64,000 nt of DNA from JAGPCH01 sp039810605 (GCA_039810605.1 JBDHXH010000002.1:28974-92973); one strand, 5' to 3'. Positions 1 through 9,303 are shown, counted from the stretch's first letter. The notes: generated by a model from the sequence alone, not told the origin. Numbers and translations are program-made.

Positions 1-1116
1 ATTTTCAACACGTCTGAATTTCCAACACAGATGGGAAGTCCGTTATGGAAAAATTTTACGCCGGGTAACGATGCAAGAGTAGTCTTTTATCTTAAACAGG
101 CGGGCGCCATGATTCCCGGGAAGACCGACACAGCGGAGTTTGCAGTTCATGCAATTGGCAATTGTCTCAATCCTCACGATGTAACAAGGACGCCGGGCAC
201 ATCTTCAAGCGGTTCGGCAGTGGCAGTTGCACTCGGAATGGTACCCGCTGCAATCGGGACACAGACGGCAGGTTCCATAGTGAGACCTGCAAGTTTTTGC
301 GGAGTCTATGGTTGCAAGCCTTCATTCGGATTAATACCGAGAACAGGAATGCTGAAGACAACAGACAGTCTTGATACGATCGGTTTCTTTACATCAAAGT
401 ATGAAGATCTTGAGAGAATGTTTGAGATTGTGAGAGTGCACGGAACAAATTATCCTTTGAGCAATTCAGCACTTTCAGATGAAGCGAGACAGAACAAGCG
501 GAAGGATAAGCCATGGAGAATTGCATTTGCAAAGACTCATACGTGGAGTGATGCGGATGATTATGCAAAGAACAGTTTGCTGAATTTTATTGAGAAACTG
601 GCTGCGGAGAAAGATATTGAATTGAAAGAAGTAATTCTTCCTGCTGAAATGGAAGAATCCCATCGCATTCACCGGACAATTTATGATAAGACGCTTTCAT
701 ATTACTTTCAGGAAGAGTTTAAGAAACCCGAGCATGTATCTGATATCATGAATGAAATCATACAGCGTGGTAAATTAATTTCTGTAAAGGAGTATCACGA
801 TGCACTTGGTGGACAGGAAAAACTTGCCGGAGTCATGGATAATTTTTTTGAAGGATATGATGCAATGATTTCATTGAGTACGGCAGGCGATGCGCCCCCG
901 AGAGAAGAAACCGAGAAACCCGATCCGTCATTGATGTGGACCATGACGCATCTTCCGGTAATTAGTGTTCCCGCTTTTAATTCCCCAAACAATCTGCCCT
1001 TTGGAATGCAGATAACCGCAAGAAAATATAATGACCTGTTGCTGTTCAGATTCACAGATCATCTCCGCAGCATTGGATTGATACCCGAAGGCGTAAATCC
1101 GATTGCATCTATTTGA
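1..1116 (+). CDS. Amidase-signature hydrolase, C-terminal part (5' truncated by window edge)
   Basis: The reading frame is open from the first base, so the gene starts outside the window; about 371 residues are visible. The sequence shows the amidase-signature glycine/serine stretch (GTSSSGSAVAVA) and the following AGSIVRPASFCG segment. These hold the cis-Ser and nucleophilic Ser of the Ser-cisSer-Lys triad. The catalytic Lys should lie upstream and is not visible. Family members hydrolyse carboxamides or act as GatA-like subunits; the substrate cannot be read here. Only 25 bases separate it from the next gene with no terminator between, so it may be read into the glycan cluster, although a role in glycan synthesis is not shown. 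Confidence 0.88.
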   Translation: MFNTSEFPTQMGSPLWKNFTPGNDARVVFYLKQAGAMIPGKTDTAEFAVHAIGNCLNPHDVTRTPGTSSSGSAVAVALGMVPAAIGTQTAGSIVRPASFCGVYGCKPSFGLIPRTGMLKTTDSLDTIGFFTSKYEDLERMFEIVRVHGTNYPLSNSALSDEARQNKRKDKPWRIAFAKTHTWSDADDYAKNSLLNFIEKLAAEKDIELKEVILPAEMEESHRIHRTIYDKTLSYYFQEEFKKPEHVSDIMNEIIQRGKLISVKEYHDALGGQEKLAGVMDNFFEGYDAMISLSTAGDAPPREETEKPDPSLMWTMTHLPVISVPAFNSPNNLPFGMQITARKYNDLLLFRFTDHLRSIGLIPEGVNPIASI

Positions 1117-1141
1117 TTCAATATAATTATCAAAGAAAAAA

Positions 1142-2806
1142 TTGTCTATAATTACAAGCATTAAGGCAACGCTTTTGAGAAACGGCTATGTCCGGGAAGC
1201 AAATAAAAAGCATAAGTTAAAGAAGTTTTACGGTAAGGGTAATGGTTCCGGAAAGCATTCAAAGACAATCTTGTTCTGGTCAACCGGAGGAATGATTATT
1301 CAAAGCAATATTGAAGCAGCGATTGCATGTGCGCTGAAGCTGCGTGGACATAATGTTAAGATGGTCTTATGTGACGGAGTGTATAAAGCTTGCGCAAAGA
1401 GAGTTGATTTTCCTGATGTAGGAATTGACGACTGGGGAAAGTTCTGCAAAAGTTGCGTAAGTCAGAATTCAAAACTTTTTGAAAGACTTGGGCTTGAATA
1501 TACTTACATTGGCGAACTTGTTTCTGCCGACACAACAGAAAGGCTGAAGGCAGCGGCAAACAAGATTGACATGACAAATTTCAAGGAATTGCATCTTGAC
1601 GGAATTCATCTCGGAAGTCATCTGGAATCTTCGATGATGCGTCATACGAAAGGTGGTTCATTCGAAGGGATAGAAAGGATCATGAAAGAATATGCTTTCA
1701 CAATTCTGATGAATGCGGAAGCTTCCATAGAAGCAATAAAGAGATTCCAGCCCTCATCAATGTATATGTCGCACGGTATTTACGCGGACTGGGGACCTGC
1801 ATTGAGCGTTTCGCTGATGAAGGATATACCCGTTACATCATATCTCTGCTGTTACCTTCCAACACATTTCTTTTTCGGAACAGTTAAAACTTTTTCCGAA
1901 ACATTTCTCTCGATGCACGAACCCACATGGAATTTGTACAAAGATTCTTCGCTTAACGAGGTTCAGAAATTGAGGCTTCAGCATTTCCTCGAGAGGAGAT
2001 ACAAAAACAATATTGCGCGGGATATGATTGGCTTATTAAAGGAGTATAAAGGTAACACTGATACTCTGTATGAAAAATATGGATTAAAAAAGGAGAAGCC
2101 GATCTGGGGATTGATGACACACATAAACTGGGATGCTGCGTCTGATTATTTTCCAATGATCTACAAAAATTTTGATGAATGGCTTTATGAAACAGTCAAA
2201 GAAATTGTGAACATTAAGGATGTTCAATGGCTTATAAAGATTCATCCTTCCGAGCTGAATGATAATCCTGACACAGGGTGCCAGAAGTTTCTTGAAAAAT
2301 ATTTTCCGGAACTGCCTGACCATGTGAAAATTCTCAAGATGGATGACGACATCAGTCCTCTGGATTTTTATGATTTGCTTGACGGCGGAGTAACGGTAAT
2401 GGGAACAGGAGGGCTTGAACTGTCGGTTCACGGAAAGCCCGTGATACTTGCAGGCGGCGCACATTATTCAAACAAAGGATTCACGCATGATGCAAAGAGT
2501 GACGAGCATTACAAACAACTTCTGAAAAGCGCGGGCAATCTCAAAAGACTTGATGAAGAGAAACATCGTCTTGCATTGAACTATGCTTACATATATTTCA
2601 TCAAGAAGCAAATACCGGTGCTTCCAACCGTGAACGAAGAGCTCAAAATTGATTTTGAGAAACTTGATTTTTTGGTGCCGGGAAAGAATCTGTTTATGGA
2701 TTTTATCTGTGACAGGATTGTGAACGGAGGAGATTTTGTATTGCCTGACAATCTTGTAGAACTGACGCACGTTGAGCAAAGAGATCAAATCAGAAATTAC
2801 GCGTAA
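1142..2806 (+). CDS. Kps/capsule-synthesis-type GT-B glycosyltransferase
   Basis: A 554-residue cytoplasmic protein with no obvious membrane segments. Its C-terminal half has a KIHPSE motif and then a GTGGLELSVHGKPVIL block. This layout is seen in the capsule-synthesis (KpsC/KpsS-like) and CDP-glycerol-glycerophosphotransferase superfamilies of GT-B enzymes, where the second block binds the nucleotide-sugar phosphate. It probably transfers a sugar or sugar phosphate to the growing glycan; donor and acceptor are unknown. The start is TTG, 25 bases after the amidase gene. It sits just upstream of the SDR/GT2/phosphonate genes. The broad GT-B call is firm; the Kps-like label is less so. Confidence 0.7.
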   Translation: MSIITSIKATLLRNGYVREANKKHKLKKFYGKGNGSGKHSKTILFWSTGGMIIQSNIEAAIACALKLRGHNVKMVLCDGVYKACAKRVDFPDVGIDDWGKFCKSCVSQNSKLFERLGLEYTYIGELVSADTTERLKAAANKIDMTNFKELHLDGIHLGSHLESSMMRHTKGGSFEGIERIMKEYAFTILMNAEASIEAIKRFQPSSMYMSHGIYADWGPALSVSLMKDIPVTSYLCCYLPTHFFFGTVKTFSETFLSMHEPTWNLYKDSSLNEVQKLRLQHFLERRYKNNIARDMIGLLKEYKGNTDTLYEKYGLKKEKPIWGLMTHINWDAASDYFPMIYKNFDEWLYETVKEIVNIKDVQWLIKIHPSELNDNPDTGCQKFLEKYFPELPDHVKILKMDDDISPLDFYDLLDGGVTVMGTGGLELSVHGKPVILAGGAHYSNKGFTHDAKSDEHYKQLLKSAGNLKRLDEEKHRLALNYAYIYFIKKQIPVLPTVNEELKIDFEKLDFLVPGKNLFMDFICDRIVNGGDFVLPDNLVELTHVEQRDQIRNYA

Positions 2807-2835
2807 AATTTTTTTTAAAAAAAAATTAAAATTTA

Positions 2836-3519
2836 ATGATCCTAATAACGGGAGCTTCGAGAGGAATCGGAAAATTTCTATTCGAAAAATTTGAAAACGA
2901 AGGAGAGAAAGTATTCGGTACTTATCTTGCGGCGAATGAATCACTGGATAAAGATCGCCGTTATTTCAGAGTTGATGTGACAGATTACAAGAGAACTGAA
3001 GAATTGATTAAGGAGCTTTCGCCGGAGATAAAAAATTTTGTTCTGATTAATTGTGCGGGTAATAACTACAATTCATTCGCTCACAAGTCATCGCCCGAGC
3101 AATGGAGTAATGTGATAACTACAAACCTTATCGGCACTTACAATATGATTAGATCTTCGCTCCCGTTGATGCGAGAGCAAGGATACGGAAGGATAATCAA
3201 CTTTGCCTCTGTTGTCGCGGAGGTCGGTATTCCGGGAACAAGCGCGTACGCTGCTTCGAAATCGGGACTATGGGGAATGACCAGAAGCATTGCAGTCGAA
3301 AACGCGAGTAAAGGAATCACAATCAACAATCTGAATCTCGGATACTTCAATATCGGGATGATTACCGAAGTAAGCGAGGACTATCAGGCAATTGTCAGGG
3401 AGAAAATTCCGACCCGAAAATTCGGGGAGCCGGAAAATATTTTCAATGCAGTCAAGTTTATTATTTCATCGGATTACCTTAACGGAACTTCGCTCGATGT
3501 CAATGGCGCAATTTATTGA
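2836..3519 (+). CDS. SDR-family oxidoreductase (FabG-like)
   Basis: A 227-residue classical short-chain dehydrogenase/reductase. It shows the dinucleotide motif TGASRGIG (residues 5-12), NCAG in place of NNAG (about 72-75), catalytic Ser125 and the YxxxK pair Tyr138/Lys142. Length is normal for the family. The start is ATG after an A-rich stretch with no strong ribosome-binding site. It precedes a GT2 and the phosphonate cassette, so it may reduce a keto group on a sugar or on a phosphonate intermediate, but the substrate cannot be told from the sequence. A housekeeping FabG role is unlikely in this setting. Confidence 0.85.
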   Translation: MILITGASRGIGKFLFEKFENEGEKVFGTYLAANESLDKDRRYFRVDVTDYKRTEELIKELSPEIKNFVLINCAGNNYNSFAHKSSPEQWSNVITTNLIGTYNMIRSSLPLMREQGYGRIINFASVVAEVGIPGTSAYAASKSGLWGMTRSIAVENASKGITINNLNLGYFNIGMITEVSEDYQAIVREKIPTRKFGEPENIFNAVKFIISSDYLNGTSLDVNGAIY

Positions 3520-3537
3520 ATCATCATTTCTTTGCCA

Positions 3538-4527
3538 ATGAGAGTTTCTGTAATAATTACAACCTTCAATCGCGGGAACATAATTAATATGTGCATGGAC
3601 TCGCTCATTAATCAGAACTTTCCGAAGGAAGATTATGAAATTCTTATCATTAATAATAATTCTTCCGACAATACAGAAGAAGTCATTGATGATTACATTG
3701 AAAAATATCCGGGCGTTAATATCAGATATTTCTTCGTTCCGAGATCCGGACAGGTATATGCGAGACAGGTTGGAATCCTTGCGGCGAGAGGATCCATCTT
3801 GTGCTTCAGCGATGATGATGGAATTCTTAGTCCGGATTGGATCAAAGAAATCGTGAAGGTCTTTAACATGAATGAAGAAGTCGCGGGAGTCGCAGGAAAG
3901 ATTGTAATCCGCTGGGATGAAAAACCACCGGACTGGATTTATGAATATGAAAAATATTTGGGGAAACTTGATTATGGCGATGCGGTCAAATTTGAAAAAG
4001 GTCTTTATATGAATGCCGGCAATCTTAGCATCAAAAAAGATATACTCATTGAAGTAGGCGGTTTTAATCCGGAGATGATTGGCCAATTGCTCATCGGTGA
4101 CGGTGAAACAGGACTTTGGGTGCGGCTTAAGCAGAACGATTATCTCATTGGCTGGGCTCCGAATGCAGTAATGGAGCATTATCAGATTGCAAAAAAAAAT
4201 GCAACTGTCGGAGATATCAAGAGAAGGTATAAGAATAACGGGATTTGCATTCCGTATAATATTTTTGCGATCAGAAAAGAGGGAATTACTGCACTGATAA
4301 AGAATCTGATGTATTGTGTGAAGCAAACATTCTCATGGACATATAAAATTGTTGTCCTTCATTACCGCGGAACCGAAGCAAAGAAAAGGTTTGCGATTTT
4401 CCGAAGAGCATTTTATTACGCACAAATAGAATACACGTTGAATATTTTATTAAATAAAAAATTCAGAAGGGCGATTACAAGTGAAGACTGGGTTGTCCGC
4501 AAACCTTACGAATACATAGCCGCATGA
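3538..4527 (+). CDS. GT2-family glycosyltransferase
   Basis: A 329-residue GT-A fold protein. The N-terminal SVIITTFNR strand, the INNNSSDNT loop and the SDDD metal/nucleotide site at about residues 91-94 are typical of GT2. No transmembrane helix is evident, so it acts on the cytoplasmic side on a lipid-linked glycan. ATG at 3538 is chosen over the in-frame TTG two codons upstream because the protein then begins right at the first beta strand. Its stop overlaps the next gene in ATGA, which suggests translational coupling to the phosphonate genes. Sugar specificity is unknown. Confidence 0.87.
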   Translation: MRVSVIITTFNRGNIINMCMDSLINQNFPKEDYEILIINNNSSDNTEEVIDDYIEKYPGVNIRYFFVPRSGQVYARQVGILAARGSILCFSDDDGILSPDWIKEIVKVFNMNEEVAGVAGKIVIRWDEKPPDWIYEYEKYLGKLDYGDAVKFEKGLYMNAGNLSIKKDILIEVGGFNPEMIGQLLIGDGETGLWVRLKQNDYLIGWAPNAVMEHYQIAKKNATVGDIKRRYKNNGICIPYNIFAIRKEGITALIKNLMYCVKQTFSWTYKIVVLHYRGTEAKKRFAIFRRAFYYAQIEYTLNILLNKKFRRAITSEDWVVRKPYEYIAA

Positions 4528-5822
4528 AAAAAGTTTATGTCGGAATGAGCGCTGACCTTGTCCATCCCGGACATCTAAACATAATCCGGGAAGCAAAGAA
4601 ACTCGGAGAGGTAACTATCGGGCTTTTAACCGACAAAGCAATCGCAAGTTACAAGAGACTTCCTTATCTGAATTATGAGCAAAGGAAGATAATCATTGAA
4701 AACATTAAGGGAGTTGACAGTGTTGTCCCGCAGGAAACACTTGATTACGTTCCTAATCTGAAGCGGTTCAAGCCTGATTTTGTGGTTCATGGAGATGATT
4801 GGAAAACTGGCGTTCAAAGTCAGACGAGGGAAAGAGTGATAGAAGTTTTGAAAGAGTGGGGTGGAAAGTTAGTAGAGATTGAATATACAAAGGGAATATC
4901 TTCAACACAGCTTAACAATTCGATTAAGGAAATCGGAACGACACCGGAAATCAGGATGAAAAGATTGAGAAGGCTGATTGAGTCAAAACCGATTGTGAGA
5001 TTAATAGAAGCGCATAACGGGCTGACCGGATTGATTGCGGAAAATCTGCGCGTGAAATCAGGAAGTGTTTCAAAAGAATTTGACGGGATGTGGCTAAGCA
5101 GTCTGACTGATTCAACCGCAAAAGGAAAGCCGGACATTGAAGCAGTAGATGTAACTGCGAGGATGCAAACGCTGAATGATATCATTGAAGTTACAACAAA
5201 GCCGATTGTATATGACGGCGATACCGGTGGAAGACCGGAGCATTTTGTTTTTACCGTCAGAACGTTGGAGCGTCTTGGAGTTTCTGCCGTCGTGATTGAG
5301 GATAAATCGGGTCTGAAGAAGAATTCATTATTCGGGACAGATGTCGCTCAATTGCAGGACAGCATTGAAAATTTTTGTTACAAAATTGAACTCGGGAGGA
5401 AATCAAGAATCACTGATGACTTTATGATTATTGCAAGAATAGAAAGCCTCATATTAAAGAAAGGGATGGAAGATGCACTTGAGAGAGCGCAATCATATAT
5501 AGATGCCGGCGCGGACGGAATAATGATACACAGCAAAGAGAAGTCACCTGCGGAGATACTGGAGTTTTGCAGCAACTATAAGAAATTTATCAAGCGTGTC
5601 CCGCTTGTTGCCGTTCCTTCAACATACAATACTATTTACGAAAAAGATCTGACCGATGCAGGGATTAATGTTGTTATTTACGCCAATCAACTTTTGCGCA
5701 GCGCATATCCTGCGATGATAGAAACTGCAAAACTCATTTTGGAAAATGAAAGATCGTTTGAAGCAGACAGTGTGATGATGGACATAAATTCAATTCTGAA
5801 CCTAATACCGGGCGGGAAATGA
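4524..5822 (+). CDS. pepM: Cytidylyltransferase-phosphoenolpyruvate mutase fusion
   Basis: A 432-residue two-domain protein. Residues 1 to about 135 form a HIGH-superfamily cytidylyltransferase of the TagD/glycerol-3-phosphate type, with HPGH at 14-17 and GISST at 124-128. Residues about 145-432 form PEP mutase, which isomerises phosphoenolpyruvate to phosphonopyruvate and makes the C-P bond. It carries the diagnostic EDKSGLKKNS motif (259-268) and the metal-site DGDTGG (231-236). The C-P enzyme and a nucleotide-activating enzyme on one chain imply that the final phosphonate is activated as a CMP ester. It overlaps neighbours on both sides by ATGA and is followed by phosphonopyruvate decarboxylase. 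The mutase call is very firm; the identity of the phosphonate activated is inference. Confidence 0.95.
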   Translation: MKKVYVGMSADLVHPGHLNIIREAKKLGEVTIGLLTDKAIASYKRLPYLNYEQRKIIIENIKGVDSVVPQETLDYVPNLKRFKPDFVVHGDDWKTGVQSQTRERVIEVLKEWGGKLVEIEYTKGISSTQLNNSIKEIGTTPEIRMKRLRRLIESKPIVRLIEAHNGLTGLIAENLRVKSGSVSKEFDGMWLSSLTDSTAKGKPDIEAVDVTARMQTLNDIIEVTTKPIVYDGDTGGRPEHFVFTVRTLERLGVSAVVIEDKSGLKKNSLFGTDVAQLQDSIENFCYKIELGRKSRITDDFMIIARIESLILKKGMEDALERAQSYIDAGADGIMIHSKEKSPAEILEFCSNYKKFIKRVPLVAVPSTYNTIYEKDLTDAGINVVIYANQLLRSAYPAMIETAKLILENERSFEADSVMMDINSILNLIPGGK

Positions 5823-6955
5823 TTGACGTGCGAAAATTTTATGAGCAGCTTAGGAAGAATGGAATTTCATTTTTCACCGGTGTTCCCGATTCTCTGCTCA
5901 AAGATTTTTGCTTCTTTGTCAATGACAACACCGGCAAGGAGAGTCATGTCATAGCTGCGAATGAAGGCAATGCAGTTGCGCTTGCGACAGGACATTATCT
6001 TGCAACGGGAAATCCGGCTTTGGTTTATATGCAGAATTCAGGTTTTGGAAATGCTGTTAATCCATTGTTGTCTCTTGCCGACCCCGAAATTTATGCAATA
6101 CCAATGTTGCTGCTGATCGGATGGAGAGGAGAGCCCGGTGTGAGTGACGAACCGCAGCATAGCAAACAAGGCAGAGTGCTTACCGGTATGCTCAATGCGA
6201 TGGAAATACCTTTTTCACATTTGAGTGAAGTTGTGGAAAATTATCAGGATGTGATAGACGATGCATGCGCGCACATCCGTGAGAAGAAATGTCCTTATGC
6301 GATTGTTGTATCGCGGGGAACATTCGACAAGTTTGCTTCACAGCGCAAAAGTAGTAATAATTATGAAATGAGCAGAGCCGAAGCAATTGAAATTATTTTA
6401 AGAAATCTTCCGGAGGAAAGTATATTCGTTTCAACAACAGGAAAAATCTCGAGAGAAGTATATGACTTCAGGAAAAAAAATTCCCGGGATCATAGCCGCG
6501 ATTTTCTTACGGTTGGATCAATGGGACATTGCTCGCAGATTGCAATGGGGATCGCAATGAACCGGGATGACAAGAATGTATTCGTGCTTGATGGCGACGG
6601 AGCTGTCATTATGCACATGGGAGCGCTTGCGATATCGGGATCTTCGGGACTCAAGAATTTCAAGCACATAGTTCTTAATAACGGAGCGCATGAATCAGTT
6701 GGCGGACAGCCGACCGCAGCATTTCAGGTTGACTTCACTGAAATTGCAAAAGCATGTGGCTATAAAATTTCGGATAAAGTTGTGAGCAGCAATGAACTGG
6801 GAAAAGCCTTGAAGCTCTTTGAGAAAATTGAAGGTCCCGCTTTTCTGGAAATAAGAATCAGCGACAAGCCTGAAAGAGAACCAGGAAGACCCGACACATC
6901 TCCGATAGAGAACAAAGAAGCATTCATGAATGCGTTAAACAGTAACAAGATTTAA
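5819..6955 (+). CDS. ppd: Phosphonopyruvate decarboxylase
   Basis: A 378-residue thiamine-diphosphate enzyme of the usual length for phosphonopyruvate decarboxylase. Glu49 (in AANEGNAVALA) is placed to activate the ThDP aminopyrimidine. The ThDP/Mg site is seen as GDG at 259-261 followed by NN at 287-288. It turns phosphonopyruvate into phosphonoacetaldehyde, which pulls the unfavourable PEP mutase step forward. The ATG overlaps the PEP mutase stop by four bases, so the two are probably made together. Order and spacing (mutase, decarboxylase, Fe-ADH) match hydroxyethylphosphonate pathways. Confidence 0.95.
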   Translation: MIDVRKFYEQLRKNGISFFTGVPDSLLKDFCFFVNDNTGKESHVIAANEGNAVALATGHYLATGNPALVYMQNSGFGNAVNPLLSLADPEIYAIPMLLLIGWRGEPGVSDEPQHSKQGRVLTGMLNAMEIPFSHLSEVVENYQDVIDDACAHIREKKCPYAIVVSRGTFDKFASQRKSSNNYEMSRAEAIEIILRNLPEESIFVSTTGKISREVYDFRKKNSRDHSRDFLTVGSMGHCSQIAMGIAMNRDDKNVFVLDGDGAVIMHMGALAISGSSGLKNFKHIVLNNGAHESVGGQPTAAFQVDFTEIAKACGYKISDKVVSSNELGKALKLFEKIEGPAFLEIRISDKPEREPGRPDTSPIENKEAFMNALNSNKI

Positions 6956-6961
6956 CGGCAC

Positions 6962-8095
6962 GTGCAAAGAGAAATCTTCGGAATAGATGCAATCGGAAGT
7001 TTGATTGAAATTCTGAAAGAGTATGATGTAAAAAAGGTATTCATTGTTCATGGAAAAAATTCATACCGCGCATCAGGCGCCGAAAAAGAAATTGAAGACA
7101 TTCTGAAAAATTTTGAGGTTAGAAGATTTTTTGAGAAGGAAGAAATTCCGAGTTACGAAGTCATCCTGAAGGGAATATCTGCTGTTAAAGACTGGAGTTA
7201 TGACGTTGTTATTGCTGTAGGCGGAGGCGGTGTGATGGATGTTGCAAAATGCATAAATATTTTGAATGCGAATGAAGGCAATGCAGAGGATTTTATAAGG
7301 GGGAAGAATACAATATCAAAAAAAGGAAAGCCGCTGATTGCAATTCCGACAACTTCAGGTTCCGGCAGCGAGGCAACTCATTTTGCCGTTACATATATCT
7401 TTAAAGAAAAATATTCGCTTGCACATAAATATATACTGCCGGACATATCAATAGTTGATCCGCAATTTACATTCAATCTTAGCAGGGATGTAACAGCATC
7501 TTCGGGAATAGATGCTTTAGCGCAGGCAATAGAGTCATACTGGAGCGTGAATTCAAATGCCGAATCGCTGAAGCTTGCAAATGAATCCATTAAGCTTATT
7601 CTTGAGAATCTTGAAGGAGCCGTCAACAATCCTTCGGAGGAGAATCGCATTAACATGTCGCGTGCCGCTCATCTTGCGGGAAAGGCGATAAACATAACGA
7701 AGACAACAGCTCCGCACGCGCTTTCATATTCGATGACTTCTCATTTCAATATTAGTCACGGACAAGCAGTTGCAATTTCTCTCGGCGAATTCCTGATATA
7801 TAATTCTGAAGTATCAAAGTCCGATATTCAAGGCAGCAGGAGTATCGAAGAGACGAAAGAAAATTTTGGAAATTTGATAAAGATACTTGGATGCAGAGAT
7901 GCGGAAGAAGCCGGAGATAAAATTTCACGGCTGATGAAAAGCATCGGACTGAAAACGCGCCTTCATGAATTGGGAATTGAGGGAGAAGAGAAACTGAATT
8001 TAATTGCAGACAAAATAAATCTTGAGAGGCTCCGGAATAATCCCAGAAAACTGACAAAAGAAAATCTCAAGCAAATCATACGGACAATCTCATAA
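6962..8095 (+). CDS. Iron-containing alcohol dehydrogenase, likely phosphonoacetaldehyde reductase
   Basis: A 377-residue group III Fe-ADH starting at GTG, six bases after ppd. The NAD(P) glycine run AVGGGGVMDVAK (about 85-96) and IPTTSGSGSE (about 128-137) are clear. Following phosphonopyruvate decarboxylase, it most likely reduces phosphonoacetaldehyde to 2-hydroxyethylphosphonate, as PhpC-type enzymes do. No aminotransferase in the cassette would give aminoethylphosphonate instead. The metal-site pattern is unusual: Asp184 is kept, but the next canonical His is Gln188 and the usual third ligand aligns with Tyr256, while His266 is kept. This may be a trait of the phosphonate branch; I cannot check that here. 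Confidence 0.88.
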   Translation: MQREIFGIDAIGSLIEILKEYDVKKVFIVHGKNSYRASGAEKEIEDILKNFEVRRFFEKEEIPSYEVILKGISAVKDWSYDVVIAVGGGGVMDVAKCINILNANEGNAEDFIRGKNTISKKGKPLIAIPTTSGSGSEATHFAVTYIFKEKYSLAHKYILPDISIVDPQFTFNLSRDVTASSGIDALAQAIESYWSVNSNAESLKLANESIKLILENLEGAVNNPSEENRINMSRAAHLAGKAINITKTTAPHALSYSMTSHFNISHGQAVAISLGEFLIYNSEVSKSDIQGSRSIEETKENFGNLIKILGCRDAEEAGDKISRLMKSIGLKTRLHELGIEGEEKLNLIADKINLERLRNNPRKLTKENLKQIIRTIS

Positions 8096-8096
8096 A

Positions 8097-9296
8097 TTGA
8101 AATCAACTGCTTCTTCAAAGCTAAAGGTTACACTTATGAAAAAGAAGATGCAGATTGATAAACTGCGCGGTAAGAAAATAATCATACTGGATATAGAAGA
8201 ACTTGCATTCATACCATACATACTTCCGATTTACGAAAGCCTGAAAAGTAAGACGACTGATATTTCATACTACATAGGAACATATTATCAAAATGCTGAT
8301 GAGCTTAAGGTATTTGACATTCCTGCACGAAGACAATTCAGTCCCATGCTAAGTAAGAATTTTAATGAAGCCGATATTTTCCTGTCGCCTCATATCTATG
8401 GAGCAGGCAATCCTGATTCTGTGAGGATTCACATTAATCACAATCAGCCTGTTAAGTACGAAGCATATCAGAAAGAGAATTTCATAAATTTTGACGTCCA
8501 CTTTCTTACAAGTCCGCTTCACAGAGAGCAGACGGAAAATATCATAAAGATGTATGATCTTGGTATGAGCGGAATCAAATTGTATGACATCGGTTATGCA
8601 AAGTCGGATAAACTTTTGCAAGGGATGTACAAGAGAGAAGATGTGCTTAACAAACTTGGGCTCAATGCTGAACACAAAACAATTTTGTATGCGCCGTCGT
8701 GGGACGAAGGTCTTTCATTGCGGACGATGGGCGAAAAAGTTATTGAAAACATACTTCGCACCGGCTCGATTAATTTAATCGTCAAACTTCATCCGATAAG
8801 TTATTGTCCTCCGGATGGTCCGAATTATGAATTTTATACAGGCGGAATTGACTGGGTCAAAAAGCTTGAGAAGTTTGAAGCACACAAAAATTTCCGGCAC
8901 ATTAAATCCGGTGAAACAGATCCGCTGCTTGCTGCTGCTGATTTGCTGATTACGGACGTAAGCAGTGTAGCGCTTGAATTTATTGTGCTTGACAAGCCTG
9001 TGCTTTACATAGAATGTCCTGAATTTTATGAAAGAACTTTGAAGAAGGTTTATTCAAACTTCGGGAATACGACAGAGGAATTTGTGAAGAATGATCCCAA
9101 AGCCAACGCAGGCAGGCACGTAGGCGAAGTTGTTTATGACATCGCGAAGCTTCCCGAAATGATAAATCAGACTTTACTCAATCCGGAAAAACTTTCTGAC
9201 AAGCGAAGAGAATTTGCTAAGCGGCTTACCTACAATCCCGGGAACGCAGCGGATGCTGCAGCAGAAAAGATAGTTGAAATTTTAAAACACGTCTGA
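8097..9296 (+). CDS. CDP-glycerol glycerophosphotransferase-like transferase
   Basis: A 399-residue GT-B protein starting at TTG one base after the Fe-ADH stop; an ATG at 8136 is an alternative. It has a VKLHP motif and the TDVSSVALEF block followed by LDKPVLYIE, which is the family signature. Known members move glycerol-phosphate or ribitol-phosphate from CDP-polyols onto wall polymers. This Gram-negative locus shows no CDP-glycerol or CDP-ribitol synthesis genes, but it does encode a cytidylyltransferase-PEP mutase fusion. I therefore infer that it transfers a CMP-activated phosphonate, probably hydroxyethylphosphonate, to the glycan. The family call is firm; the donor is a hypothesis. Confidence 0.85.
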   Translation: MKSTASSKLKVTLMKKKMQIDKLRGKKIIILDIEELAFIPYILPIYESLKSKTTDISYYIGTYYQNADELKVFDIPARRQFSPMLSKNFNEADIFLSPHIYGAGNPDSVRIHINHNQPVKYEAYQKENFINFDVHFLTSPLHREQTENIIKMYDLGMSGIKLYDIGYAKSDKLLQGMYKREDVLNKLGLNAEHKTILYAPSWDEGLSLRTMGEKVIENILRTGSINLIVKLHPISYCPPDGPNYEFYTGGIDWVKKLEKFEAHKNFRHIKSGETDPLLAAADLLITDVSSVALEFIVLDKPVLYIECPEFYERTLKKVYSNFGNTTEEFVKNDPKANAGRHVGEVVYDIAKLPEMINQTLLNPEKLSDKRREFAKRLTYNPGNAADAAAEKIVEILKHV

Positions 9297-9303
9297 CCGT
9301 CAA

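Noticed and set aside
3466..4326. Minus-strand open frame (286 codons)
   Set aside because: It lies opposite the GT2 gene, has a composition typical of the reverse of an AT-rich coding strand, and shows no recognisable domain.
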